Shown piece by piece: positions 1 to 6,022 of a DNA stretch of 8,323 nucleotides; position 1 is the stretch's first letter, and each line of letters begins with the position of its first letter. The notes below the pieces were generated by a model that was not told where the DNA came from, ran no database searches, and was given only the letters and a program-made list of their open reading frames with translations. This DNA is from CAWVWF01 sp963933885 (lineage in GTDB: Bacteria > Bacteroidota > Bacteroidia > Flavobacteriales_C > GCA-002722245): NCBI GenBank assembly GCA_963933885.1, contig CAWVWF010000162.1, positions 1 to 8,323 of the forward strand, in the 5' to 3' direction. A program made the translations under genes and the position numbers.

Positions 1-174
1 ACTCTATGAGTATAATAAATGTAGATCTTGTTAATTTTTTGTCATGTACTTAGATAATTCTCATATTTAATATAGGTTGAAGCTTATTACATCAATGGCT
101 TCTTTAGACTTGTACATATTATATTTCAACTTTAAAATCATACGATCTCAAATACGATCAATACAAGATTAACC

Positions 175-192
175 TTGAGTACATCAACTCAA
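175..192. repeat. Small inverted repeat, TTGAGT-N6-ACTCAA
   Basis: A perfect 6-bp inverted repeat with a 6-nt loop. It lies downstream of the leftward terminator and has no T-tract beside it. It could be a weak RNA hairpin or a protein site, but a 6-bp match in AT-rich DNA may be chance. Confidence 0.3.
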
Positions 193-228
193 AACATCTA
201 ATGGTGTGTTTAAATGATTATAATTAGA

Positions 229-248
229 ACTTCGTTTTAAAGCGAAGT
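229..248. repeat. 8-bp hairpin with TTAA loop
   Basis: ACTTCGTT pairs with AGCGAAGT around a TTAA loop: eight pairs, one of them a G-T wobble, with no bulge. Neither strand has a T-tract after it, so it is not a classical intrinsic terminator. It sits about 30 bp beyond the strong terminator at 278-324 and could be a back-up stop for the leftward operon or the end of an unseen rightward transcript. Confidence 0.4.
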
Positions 249-277
249 CTTAGGATACTGAAATGCTGGTTTATCAC

Positions 278-324
278 AAAAAAAAAGAGATCCTTCGAAT
301 TTACATCAAAGGATCTCTTTTTTT
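278..324. terminator. Strong bidirectional intrinsic terminator
   Basis: GAGATCCTT (287-295) pairs perfectly with AAGGATCTC (309-317) around a 13-nt loop. The stem continues as A-T pairs between the A run at 280-286 and the T run at 318-324, giving 16 uninterrupted pairs. Read leftward, the stem is followed by nine T residues (complement of A 278-286). Read rightward it is followed by seven T residues, so it can work in both directions. It lies about 20 bp after the stop codon of the leftward T9SS-substrate gene and should end that operon. Confidence 0.88.
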
Positions 325-343
325 CAATATATGTTTTCAGTAA

Positions 344-3300
344 TTATTTTGTCAAAACAATTGGTTTTATTTCTGAAACTCCATTTGTGTAAACAAGCTT
401 AACATAATAAACACCGTTTTCATAAACGCTCATATCTATCTTCTGAAGACCTTCAGTTATATTACCTCTTTTTACAATTTTTCCAAGTTCGTCAAATATT
501 TCATATCTCGATCCTAGAACAGATACGTTTGAACTAATTGTAAACATTCCAGTTGAAGGGTTTGGATAAATTAACAATTGGATATCACTTACAGTTTCTA
601 TATCAGTAGCGATATTAATTTCCAAAGTCACATTAGAAATACTATCACAACTTACTCCTGTAGACTGAACAAAAGTTTCTGTATATGTACCTACTGCATC
701 CTTAAGAACACCATGAACTAATACGCCAACTCCAGGGGTAAATGAAACCGTATCAAATGTCTCTACAACATTTTGAACTTCTAAACCTAAACTAACTGTA
801 GAATCACATCCACCTACCGATTGGAATACTTCTACAAATGATCCTGTAGTTGATAATGTTTGAGCTCCAAGAGTATAAGATTCACCTTGACAAATTGTTA
901 TATTACTTGATGATGTAAGTTCTGGCTGTATAATTACAGTTAATTGATAAACACTATCACAACCACTAATTCCAGAAGTTAATGAATCGTAATAAACTCC
1001 TGAAGTAGTATAAGATCCACCTCTCCAAGAAACAGTCTCGTTATTACAAACTGTAATAGTAGAATCAAATTCGTAAGCTTGTTCAGTCTCAACAACTAAA
1101 ACAAATATACTATCACAACCATAAGATGTTGATAATGAATCATACCATGTACCTTCAGTATAATAAGATCCTCTCCATAGAACAGAATCATTAGAACACA
1201 TACCATCACCTAAATAGGTTTTGTAAGTTGGCTTGATATTTAAGATTAATTCGAATACACTATCACAACTAGTTAAAACAGTTGTTAGCGAGTCGTAATA
1301 AACTCCTGAAGTAGTATAAGATCCACCTCTCCATGCATAAGTGTCACCGTCACAAGCATCAATTGTAGAAGAAGTAAGGTAAACAGGATTAGTATTCAGT
1401 GTAATCGTAAGAATACTATCACAACCTGATGCAGTTTGAAGCGTGTCCATGAAAACTCCCGCTGTCAGCTTATATTCTCCGAAGATAGATATTGAATCAC
1501 CTTCACAAATTGCTTGAGTACTAGCTGTAGTATAAATAGGATTAACTGTTAAAACTGTAGATATAATGGAATCACAAGAATGAACTGATGTTAAAGTATC
1601 ATTATAAGTACCTGAAGTAGTTTGGTAATTTCCTGATAATAAAATCGAGTCACCTTCACATATCGCTTGAGCAACATTTGTTGGTGTGATCGTATCTAAT
1701 ACTGTAATCGTTATTTTATTAGTAGTTGTATTTCCACTTCCATCAACCGCTGATACATTTCCAATGTTTGCTCCAACGTTCACACATGTAAAAGTTGAAT
1801 CATCTAAAGAAACAGAAAAATCACAATTATCATTTGAAGAAAGAACATAGTCAGTAATACTAACTTCGGCGTACCCACTTGCATCTAAATAAACAGTAAC
1901 ATCTTTTGTAGAAAGCGTTGGTGAGACAGTATCAAGTAAAGTAATGGTTGCAGAATCTGAAGAATAATTTCCAGCTGCATCAGTCGCAACAACTTCAACT
2001 TTAAATACACCTACTTGAGTACAGTCATAATTTAGATCACTTGCAACAGTTGATGTAACAGCACAATTATCAGAACTACTATTAACTAAATCTGTTGCGT
2101 TAACTGAAGCGTTTCCAGTACCATCTAAATAAGCTGTGATGTTTTGAATACTCAATGAAGGAGATATTGTATCTACAACAGTAACTGTAGCTGTTATTGA
2201 ATCAACGTTTCCTGAATTATCATAACCGTACAATTTCACTGTGTTTGCACCTAAATTTGAACAATTCAGAGTTTCGATATCTAATGTTAAGCTATCAAGT
2301 GTACAATTGTCAGTAGATCCGTTATCAATATCATTTGCTCCAAAAATAGCATTACCAGTTCCATCTAAATAAACTGTGATGTCTTGTTTTACTAGAATCG
2401 GTAAAATTGTATCATATACATTAATTCCAGAAACACATGCATCAGAATTACCTGCTAAATCAGTTCCTGTTATAGTAACTGTTTTAAATCCAAGATCTGA
2501 ACAAGTAAGCGTATCCTTACTTAAAGTAAAGTTGATATAACCATAATTATCAGTTGAACTATTATCTAACATATCTGAAGTCAATGGGGAATAACCTTCC
2601 TCATTTAAATAAACAGAAATGTTTTTACATTTAACATCAGGATTCTCTGTATCAACCGTTTGAAATCTCTGACTGTAAATTCCATAATTATCACCATCAT
2701 GAGTTGAAGTAGAATTCCTTAAACCGTCTTGCCAAACAACTACTGCTTCCGTTTCGTGATCTGCTTGTGCAACAGAAGGGAATTGTTGAAAATCAGTAGT
2801 TCTAGTATTTAACTTTTTTTCATCACCAACAAAATCACCTAAACTATCTAAAGCTTGCATATATACACCGGTAAAACTCCCATCCTGTCCGTAACTAGTC
2901 CAAGTTATATTGTAATACCCATCGTAAGTTGAATTGATTTCAGAATGATTCTGAGCGTTATCAGTTGTTGTATTTACTAAAAGTTCTCCTCCGTCCTTAA
3001 CACCTGCTAAAGTATATTCTTGCAAATAAACTCCTTCCTCTGATCCATCTTGATCATCACTTGTCCAAGTAACAATGAAGTTGTCATCAAATCCAAAAGC
3101 AACATCAGGTTCAGTTTGATTACCTGCAGTTGTTGTATTAATGATGAATTCAGACCCTACTTTAGTTCTACTAGAATTAAAAAGTTGTCCGTAAATATCT
3201 GTTAATTTTGTTCCGTCTCCTGTTTCATATTGCCAAACAACAACAAAATCACCATTATCATTAACAGCTATTTTAGCATTTGAAGCGATATTTCCAGTGG

Positions 3301-3922
3301 TAGTATTTACAGGTATGGGTGATGAAGTAGCAGAAAAATTACTCTGATACTGTCTTACTAGAATATCTGAAGTTGTATCACTTAAAATAGTAGTTGCAAC
3401 ACACATTGTAAAGCTTCCGTTAGGAGCCATCGATACGTCTGGAAAAACTTGATTTCCAGTAGTAGATGACATAATCCTTGTAGCAGAAATTACTGAGCTA
3501 CCATCGGTATTTCGAACTCTTAAATAAGAATTCCACCCATCTCTTTGATCATAATTATTATCATCTGGGTCTTCATACATATATACAACTGCGTAAGCAC
3601 CCGCTTGATTCATAGCAGTTCTGGGGTATCTATAATTCATTAAACCATCAGATTTAACAGTTACTTCTCCACCGTTTAATACTCCACCACTGTCAACTAA
3701 TTGCTTAAATATTCCCCAGTTACCTGTAGCTTCATCGAAACTTTCCCAAGTAATTACATAATTAGAAGAATCATCAATTGCGATAGTAGGATTTTGCTGA
3801 GTACCAGCAGTAGTCGTATTTATAATTGTCTCACTCCCTATAGGATTTATTTGAGCAATTAAATTACTAGAAATCAAGAGTCCAAAAACCCACGAAACAA
3901 TATTTATTTTTTTATGCAACAT
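344..3922 (-). CDS. Modular T9SS-secreted surface protein with propeller-like, HYR-like and Cys-pair repeats
   Basis: A 1192-residue protein probably exported by Sec and then across the outer membrane by the type IX system, ending on the surface or outside the cell. Residues 1-23 are a signal peptide (KK, hydrophobic core, cleavage likely after LIA). Residues 27-420 hold seven repeats of about 55 residues with the pattern NTTTAG..Q..P.....D....V.W. Residues 424-743 hold four ~80-residue HYR/Ig-like repeats (DTISP, VYLDGTG, TDNC, then a second Cys, and GT/ATDxAGN). Residues 752-1104 hold seven ~50-residue repeats (CEGDSI, Y.TSG.Y.DSL, GCDSI). Residues 1113-1192 form a type A sorting domain beginning IYPNPSTG and ending KPIVLTK. 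The start ATG is followed directly by the signal peptide. The gene lies 35 bp after the upstream fibre gene with no terminator or good promoter between, so co-transcription is likely. No enzymatic motif is visible. An adhesive or structural role is inferred. Confidence 0.93.
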   Translation of the reverse strand: MLHKKINIVSWVFGLLISSNLIAQINPIGSETIINTTTAGTQQNPTIAIDDSSNYVITWESFDEATGNWGIFKQLVDSGGVLNGGEVTVKSDGLMNYRYPRTAMNQAGAYAVVYMYEDPDDNNYDQRDGWNSYLRVRNTDGSSVISATRIMSSTTGNQVFPDVSMAPNGSFTMCVATTILSDTTSDILVRQYQSNFSATSSPIPVNTTTGNIASNAKIAVNDNGDFVVVWQYETGDGTKLTDIYGQLFNSSRTKVGSEFIINTTTAGNQTEPDVAFGFDDNFIVTWTSDDQDGSEEGVYLQEYTLAGVKDGGELLVNTTTDNAQNHSEINSTYDGYYNITWTSYGQDGSFTGVYMQALDSLGDFVGDEKKLNTRTTDFQQFPSVAQADHETEAVVVWQDGLRNSTSTHDGDNYGIYSQRFQTVDTENPDVKCKNISVYLNEEGYSPLTSDMLDNSSTDNYGYINFTLSKDTLTCSDLGFKTVTITGTDLAGNSDACVSGINVYDTILPILVKQDITVYLDGTGNAIFGANDIDNGSTDNCTLDSLTLDIETLNCSNLGANTVKLYGYDNSGNVDSITATVTVVDTISPSLSIQNITAYLDGTGNASVNATDLVNSSSDNCAVTSTVASDLNYDCTQVGVFKVEVVATDAAGNYSSDSATITLLDTVSPTLSTKDVTVYLDASGYAEVSITDYVLSSNDNCDFSVSLDDSTFTCVNVGANIGNVSAVDGSGNTTTNKITITVLDTITPTNVAQAICEGDSILLSGNYQTTSGTYNDTLTSVHSCDSIISTVLTVNPIYTTASTQAICEGDSISIFGEYKLTAGVFMDTLQTASGCDSILTITLNTNPVYLTSSTIDACDGDTYAWRGGSYTTSGVYYDSLTTVLTSCDSVFELILNIKPTYKTYLGDGMCSNDSVLWRGSYYTEGTWYDSLSTSYGCDSIFVLVVETEQAYEFDSTITVCNNETVSWRGGSYTTSGVYYDSLTSGISGCDSVYQLTVIIQPELTSSSNITICQGESYTLGAQTLSTTGSFVEVFQSVGGCDSTVSLGLEVQNVVETFDTVSFTPGVGVLVHGVLKDAVGTYTETFVQSTGVSCDSISNVTLEINIATDIETVSDIQLLIYPNPSTGMFTISSNVSVLGSRYEIFDELGKIVKRGNITEGLQKIDMSVYENGVYYVKLVYTNGVSEIKPIVLTK
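987..1027 (-). repeat. 41-bp direct repeat, copy A
   Basis: Identical over 41 bp to 1293-1333. It codes for the WRGGSYTTSGVYYDS part of Cys-pair repeat unit 5. The copies lie 306 bp apart, exactly 102 codons or two repeat units. Confidence 0.9.
1293..1333 (-). repeat. 41-bp direct repeat, copy B
   Basis: Identical over 41 bp to 987-1027. It codes for the same segment in Cys-pair repeat unit 3. Unit 4 between them differs in both protein and DNA. Confidence 0.9.
1694..2653 (-). repeat. Four ~80-residue HYR/Ig-like repeats (coding)
   Basis: This codes for residues 424-743. Each unit opens with DT-x-x-P and has a VYLDGTG-type strand, an (S/T)xDNC motif and a second Cys 13-14 residues later (540/554, 620/634, 700/713). 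It ends with an AGN or SGN turn. In the first unit the first Cys is replaced by Tyr460 (TDNY). That unit instead has extra Cys at 432 and 496 as possible partners for Cys474. Repeats of this type are common in large secreted Bacteroidota proteins, where they act as spacers or binding modules. Confidence 0.8.
2663..3844 (-). repeat. Seven ~55-residue propeller-like repeats (coding)
   Basis: This codes for residues 27-420 of the T9SS substrate. Units begin near residues 27, 82, 144, 200, 255, 310 and 365. The shared core is a GxE/VNTTT-type strand, then a polar turn, then a strand such as YVITWES, FVVVWQY or FIVTWTS, then a GIYxQ strand. Copies 1, 4, 5 and 6 keep NTTT, while copies 2 and 3 are the most diverged. 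Seven units of this size fit a seven-bladed beta-propeller, which is inference from count and strand pattern only. Confidence 0.7.
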
Positions 3923-3957
3923 ACTTGTAAATTAAAGTAGTGAATAGCTTCGTTAAA

Positions 3958-5802
3958 TTACTTTACAGTCTGTGTATTACTTACACTTGTGTTGTCTCCG
4001 TTTTGAACAGCATCAATTTTAGCTTCTAAAACATTCATTTGCTTTTGCATTTGAATGAAAGCCTGCTGGTATTTGTCAATCACGTTTTTCTGAGAAGTGA
4101 TTTCTTCTTTTTGAGCTTTGATTTGAGCACTCAATTCTTGAGTTGCTTTTACCAATGGAACTACAAATTCAGCATATCTAATTCCGTAAATTTCAGTTGT
4201 ACTGTCTTCTGGAACTTTCACTCCACTAAAGTCATAACCTAAATCAGTTGCTGCTTTCTCAACCTCCTGGGCTATAAACCCAGTAGAAACTATTTCCTTA
4301 GCATCTTTATCAACTGTTGAAGTCTTACCAAAAAACGCATCAATTTGATCTCCGTTTAAGTTATAAGTAACTGGACGAAGTTTATTAATAAATCCTAAAC
4401 CAGGAACATTCTCCTGAACATTAGATTTGAACCTCCCATCAGATGTAGCAGTCCAGTTAACAACACCACCAATTGAAGTGATTGAACTATTCCCTATATA
4501 AACTTCATTGTTAGAAGAAGCACTTGCTCCTTTTCCAATTGCAATACTATTTTCTCCAGTAACGCTCGCATCAGCTCCGATTGCGATACTATTATTTCCT
4601 GTAACTGTAGCATTTCTACCAAAAGCAAGTGATGAATCACCAACTACTCTAGTATATGCTCCGATTCCAATTCCATCAACTCCACCTGTATAAGCATCGT
4701 GACCTATTGATATTGCTCTATTAGCAGCAATAGTATCTCTGTAACCTATTCCTATCCCCTCATCTCCCGATGTACTAGCATAAGCTTGATACCCAACTAA
4801 AAAAACATTATTATTATTGTCGTTTTTCACATAAGTACCTGCTACAAAGTTCTTACTTCCTTTAGTATATGCACCATACCCCAAGATAACGTTATCATCA
4901 TTCCAAACATCTTGTTCTGCACCTAAAAAACTATTTCGGTTTACAGTTGTTGCATTAAACTTAGAGAATGTTCCCATTCCTGTATTGTAAGTTCCTTGCC
5001 TGTTAGTATATCCAGCATATGCTCCAACATATGTATTAAAATCTCCATTTACTGCTGAACCAGTTGCGTTATTTCTATTGTTATCCCAACCAGTATAAGC
5101 TCCAACAAATGTTGTATATGAAGAATGCTCTGTTGCTGCTCCTGCTGCAGCTCCTAAAGCTGTATTCCAGCTTCCAGTTCCACAATCCGTTAAAGAAGAA
5201 TCTCCAATTCCTGTGTTGTGGTGACCAGATTTATTATCATATCCTGATTCGTTTCCAACAAATGTACATCTATACCCAGTTGTATTTGTTCTACCAGCTG
5301 TAGATCCAATAAAAGTGTTATCATCACCATCTGTATTGTTATAACCTGCATCTTCACCCATAAAGGTGTTATCTCTACCAGTTGTATTATACATTCCAGC
5401 TGTTTCTCCAACAAATGTATTGTCACTACCAGAAGTATTACTGTAACCACATTGGGTTCCAATAAAAGTATTATCAGTAGCTGTACTATTTAATCCTGCT
5501 TGTTTTCCAACAAAAGTATTATCAGTTCCTGTTGTGTTTGCTCTACCAGCATCATGTCCAATAAAAGTATTATCAGCAGCGGTAGTGTTACTAAAACCGG
5601 ATTGTTCTCCAACAAATGTGTTATTTAAACCTGATGTTGTACTTGTCCCTGCCGAATCACCAATAAAAGTATCATAATCTCCTGAAGTCAGACTTGCTCC
5701 TGCGCCAGCTCCAAGTGTTTCATTACCAATTTGAGATTGGACATTTAATGAAAGTGCTATTAGAGTAACAACTCCAGCCGATTTTTGTATAAATTTATTC
5801 AT
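3958..5802 (-). CDS. Exported fibre-like protein with NTFxG repeats, YadA-like head and S74 chaperone domain
   Basis: A 614-residue protein, probably a surface trimer. Residues 1-24 form a signal peptide (MNKFIQK, hydrophobic core, VQSQ). Residues 44-212 are ten 17-residue repeats of the type NTFVGxxAGxxNTTGxD. Residues 213-384 continue in looser repeats of the same style. Residues 385-437 are YadA-head-like (SLAFG, NSIAIGADA, NSIAIGKGA). Residues 454-555 match the peptidase S74 intramolecular chaperone: S454-D-G-R-F-K459, then STGFIAQEVEKA and YAEFVVPLVKA. In this family the Ser/Lys pair cuts the chain just before the Ser, so release of a 161-residue C-terminal piece is expected. Residues about 548-600 form a coiled coil. 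The frame is open to an ATG at 5868, but the ATG at 5802 starts a clean signal peptide and lies about 19 bp after the predicted transcription start, so I chose it. There is no T9SS sorting domain, so the surface anchor is unknown. Phage tail fibres share S74, but no phage gene is nearby. Confidence 0.9.
   Translation of the reverse strand: MNKFIQKSAGVVTLIALSLNVQSQIGNETLGAGAGASLTSGDYDTFIGDSAGTSTTSGLNNTFVGEQSGFSNTTAADNTFIGHDAGRANTTGTDNTFVGKQAGLNSTATDNTFIGTQCGYSNTSGSDNTFVGETAGMYNTTGRDNTFMGEDAGYNNTDGDDNTFIGSTAGRTNTTGYRCTFVGNESGYDNKSGHHNTGIGDSSLTDCGTGSWNTALGAAAGAATEHSSYTTFVGAYTGWDNNRNNATGSAVNGDFNTYVGAYAGYTNRQGTYNTGMGTFSKFNATTVNRNSFLGAEQDVWNDDNVILGYGAYTKGSKNFVAGTYVKNDNNNNVFLVGYQAYASTSGDEGIGIGYRDTIAANRAISIGHDAYTGGVDGIGIGAYTRVVGDSSLAFGRNATVTGNNSIAIGADASVTGENSIAIGKGASASSNNEVYIGNSSITSIGGVVNWTATSDGRFKSNVQENVPGLGFINKLRPVTYNLNGDQIDAFFGKTSTVDKDAKEIVSTGFIAQEVEKAATDLGYDFSGVKVPEDSTTEIYGIRYAEFVVPLVKATQELSAQIKAQKEEITSQKNVIDKYQQAFIQMQKQMNVLEAKIDAVQNGDNTSVSNTQTVK
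5167..5673 (-). repeat. 51-bp coding tandem repeat array (ten 17-residue units)
   Basis: This codes for residues 44-212 of the fibre protein. Units start at residues 44, 61, 78, 95, 111, 128, 145, 162, 179 and 196. All are 17 residues except the fourth (95-110), which is 16. Each has NTF(V/I)G, then usually AG or SG, then NTTG or similar, then D. At the DNA level the units are diverged but share short stretches such as ATAAAAGTATTATCAG. The pattern resembles left-handed beta-roll head repeats. Confidence 0.88.
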
Positions 5803-5824
5803 CTTGACAGTTTTGTGATTTGTG

Positions 5825-5856
5825 CAAAAGTAGACATATCCATTCGTAAAGTCAAA
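5825..5856 (-). promoter_or_regulatory. Bacteroidota-type promoter of the leftward operon
   Basis: Read leftward, TTTG (complement of 5853-5856) is followed after 20 nt by TACTTTTG (complement of 5825-5832). This matches the Bacteroidota consensus TTTG / TAnnTTTG with normal spacing (17-23). The predicted transcription start is near 5821, giving a short leader of about 19 nt before the ATG at 5802. The upstream ATG at 5868 would lie outside this transcript. Confidence 0.8.
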
Positions 5857-5876
5857 CATAAAAAGCAATAAATAAA

Positions 5877-5914
5877 TTTGTTAAAACAAGTAACACAATG
5901 ATTGTTTTAACAAA
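5877..5914. promoter_or_regulatory. Perfect 13-bp inverted repeat made of two TTGTT-N2-AACAA palindromes
   Basis: TTTGTTAAAACAA (5877-5889) is the exact reverse complement of TTGTTTTAACAAA (5902-5914), with 12 bp between. Each arm is itself a palindrome, TTGTT-N2-AACAA (5878-5889 and 5902-5913), with centres 24 bp apart. It lies about 20 bp upstream of the leftward -33 element and about 110 bp upstream of the rightward gene. The stem is too AT-rich and lacks the T-tract of a terminator, so a two-site operator for a dimeric regulator is the better reading. That function is inferred. Confidence 0.6.
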
Positions 5915-6013
5915 CTTAGTTCTCTCTTACAACGAATTAACTCAAAACCTAATTCTAAAACCGTTTAGGTATATAGAAACCTCAACAATCACATGAATCA
6001 TGAAAAAGATCCG

Positions 6014-6021
6014 TAATTTTG
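6014..6021 (+). promoter_or_regulatory. TAATTTTG -7 element abutting the start codon
   Basis: A full match to TAnnTTTG ends one base before the ATG at 6023. The expected transcription start, about 4 nt after the G, falls at or within the tandem ATGATG at 6023-6028, which implies a leaderless mRNA. No TTG is found 17-23 bp upstream, so the -33 half is poor. This could be a weak or regulated promoter, or a chance match. Confidence 0.5.
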
Positions 6022-6022
6022 A

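Larger units (their letters stand above)
1..277. other. Non-coding stretch with small hairpins
   Basis: I see no gene here. All plus-strand frames hit stops early, and no minus-strand frame both has a start and stays open to the left edge. One plus-strand frame is open from base 3 to a TAG at 51-53, which could be the last codons of a gene lying outside the window, but nothing supports this. The stretch is AT-rich and contains two small inverted repeats (175-192 and 229-248, listed separately). It also has a direct repeat ATACGATC at 140-147 and 152-159, spaced 12 bp apart. I found no clear TAnnTTTG promoter element on either strand. Confidence 0.5.
611..1669 (-). repeat. Seven ~50-residue Cys-pair repeats, C-x-G-D-S ... 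G-C-D-S-I (coding)
   Basis: This codes for residues 752-1104. The Cys pairs are 755/783, 806/834, 857/886, 909/936, 959/988 and 1011/1039. The seventh unit keeps only the second (Cys1092). Units 3-5 share WRG.SY.T.G..YDSL. The even spacing suggests one disulfide per small beta domain after export. The array leads directly into the sorting domain, so it probably forms the stalk nearest the membrane. Confidence 0.85.

Noticed and set aside
3..53. Possible 3' end of a rightward gene entering from the left
   Set aside because: Only 16 codons are open before a TAG. There is no recognisable sequence and the composition does not distinguish it from non-coding DNA.
3923..3957. Separate promoter for the T9SS-substrate gene
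   Set aside because: The best candidate reads TACTTTAA, two mismatches from the essential TTTG part, so read-through from the upstream gene is more likely.
4039..5462. Short open frames on the opposite strand and in another frame within the fibre gene (4039-4242, 4508-4693, 5064-5303, 5190-5462)
   Set aside because: They reflect the repetitive, AT-rich coding sequence of the fibre gene, show low-complexity translations and have no domain or promoter support.
5167..5673. CRISPR-like regular repeats
   Set aside because: The 51-bp periodicity is in frame with a coding repeat, there are no identical repeats separated by unique spacers, and no cas genes are visible.
3958..5802. Prophage tail-fibre gene
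   Set aside because: The S74 domain occurs in phage fibres, but here there is a signal peptide, YadA-like head repeats, a secreted-protein neighbour and no other phage gene.
5803..5868. Upstream ATG that would extend the fibre protein by 22 residues
   Set aside because: The extension would bury the signal peptide behind a polar segment with Cys and His, and the well-matched promoter (5825-5856) lies inside it, so the ATG at 5802 is the better start.
5877..5914. Intrinsic terminator
   Set aside because: The stem is almost all A-T, there is no clean T-tract on either side, and it sits in front of genes rather than after them.
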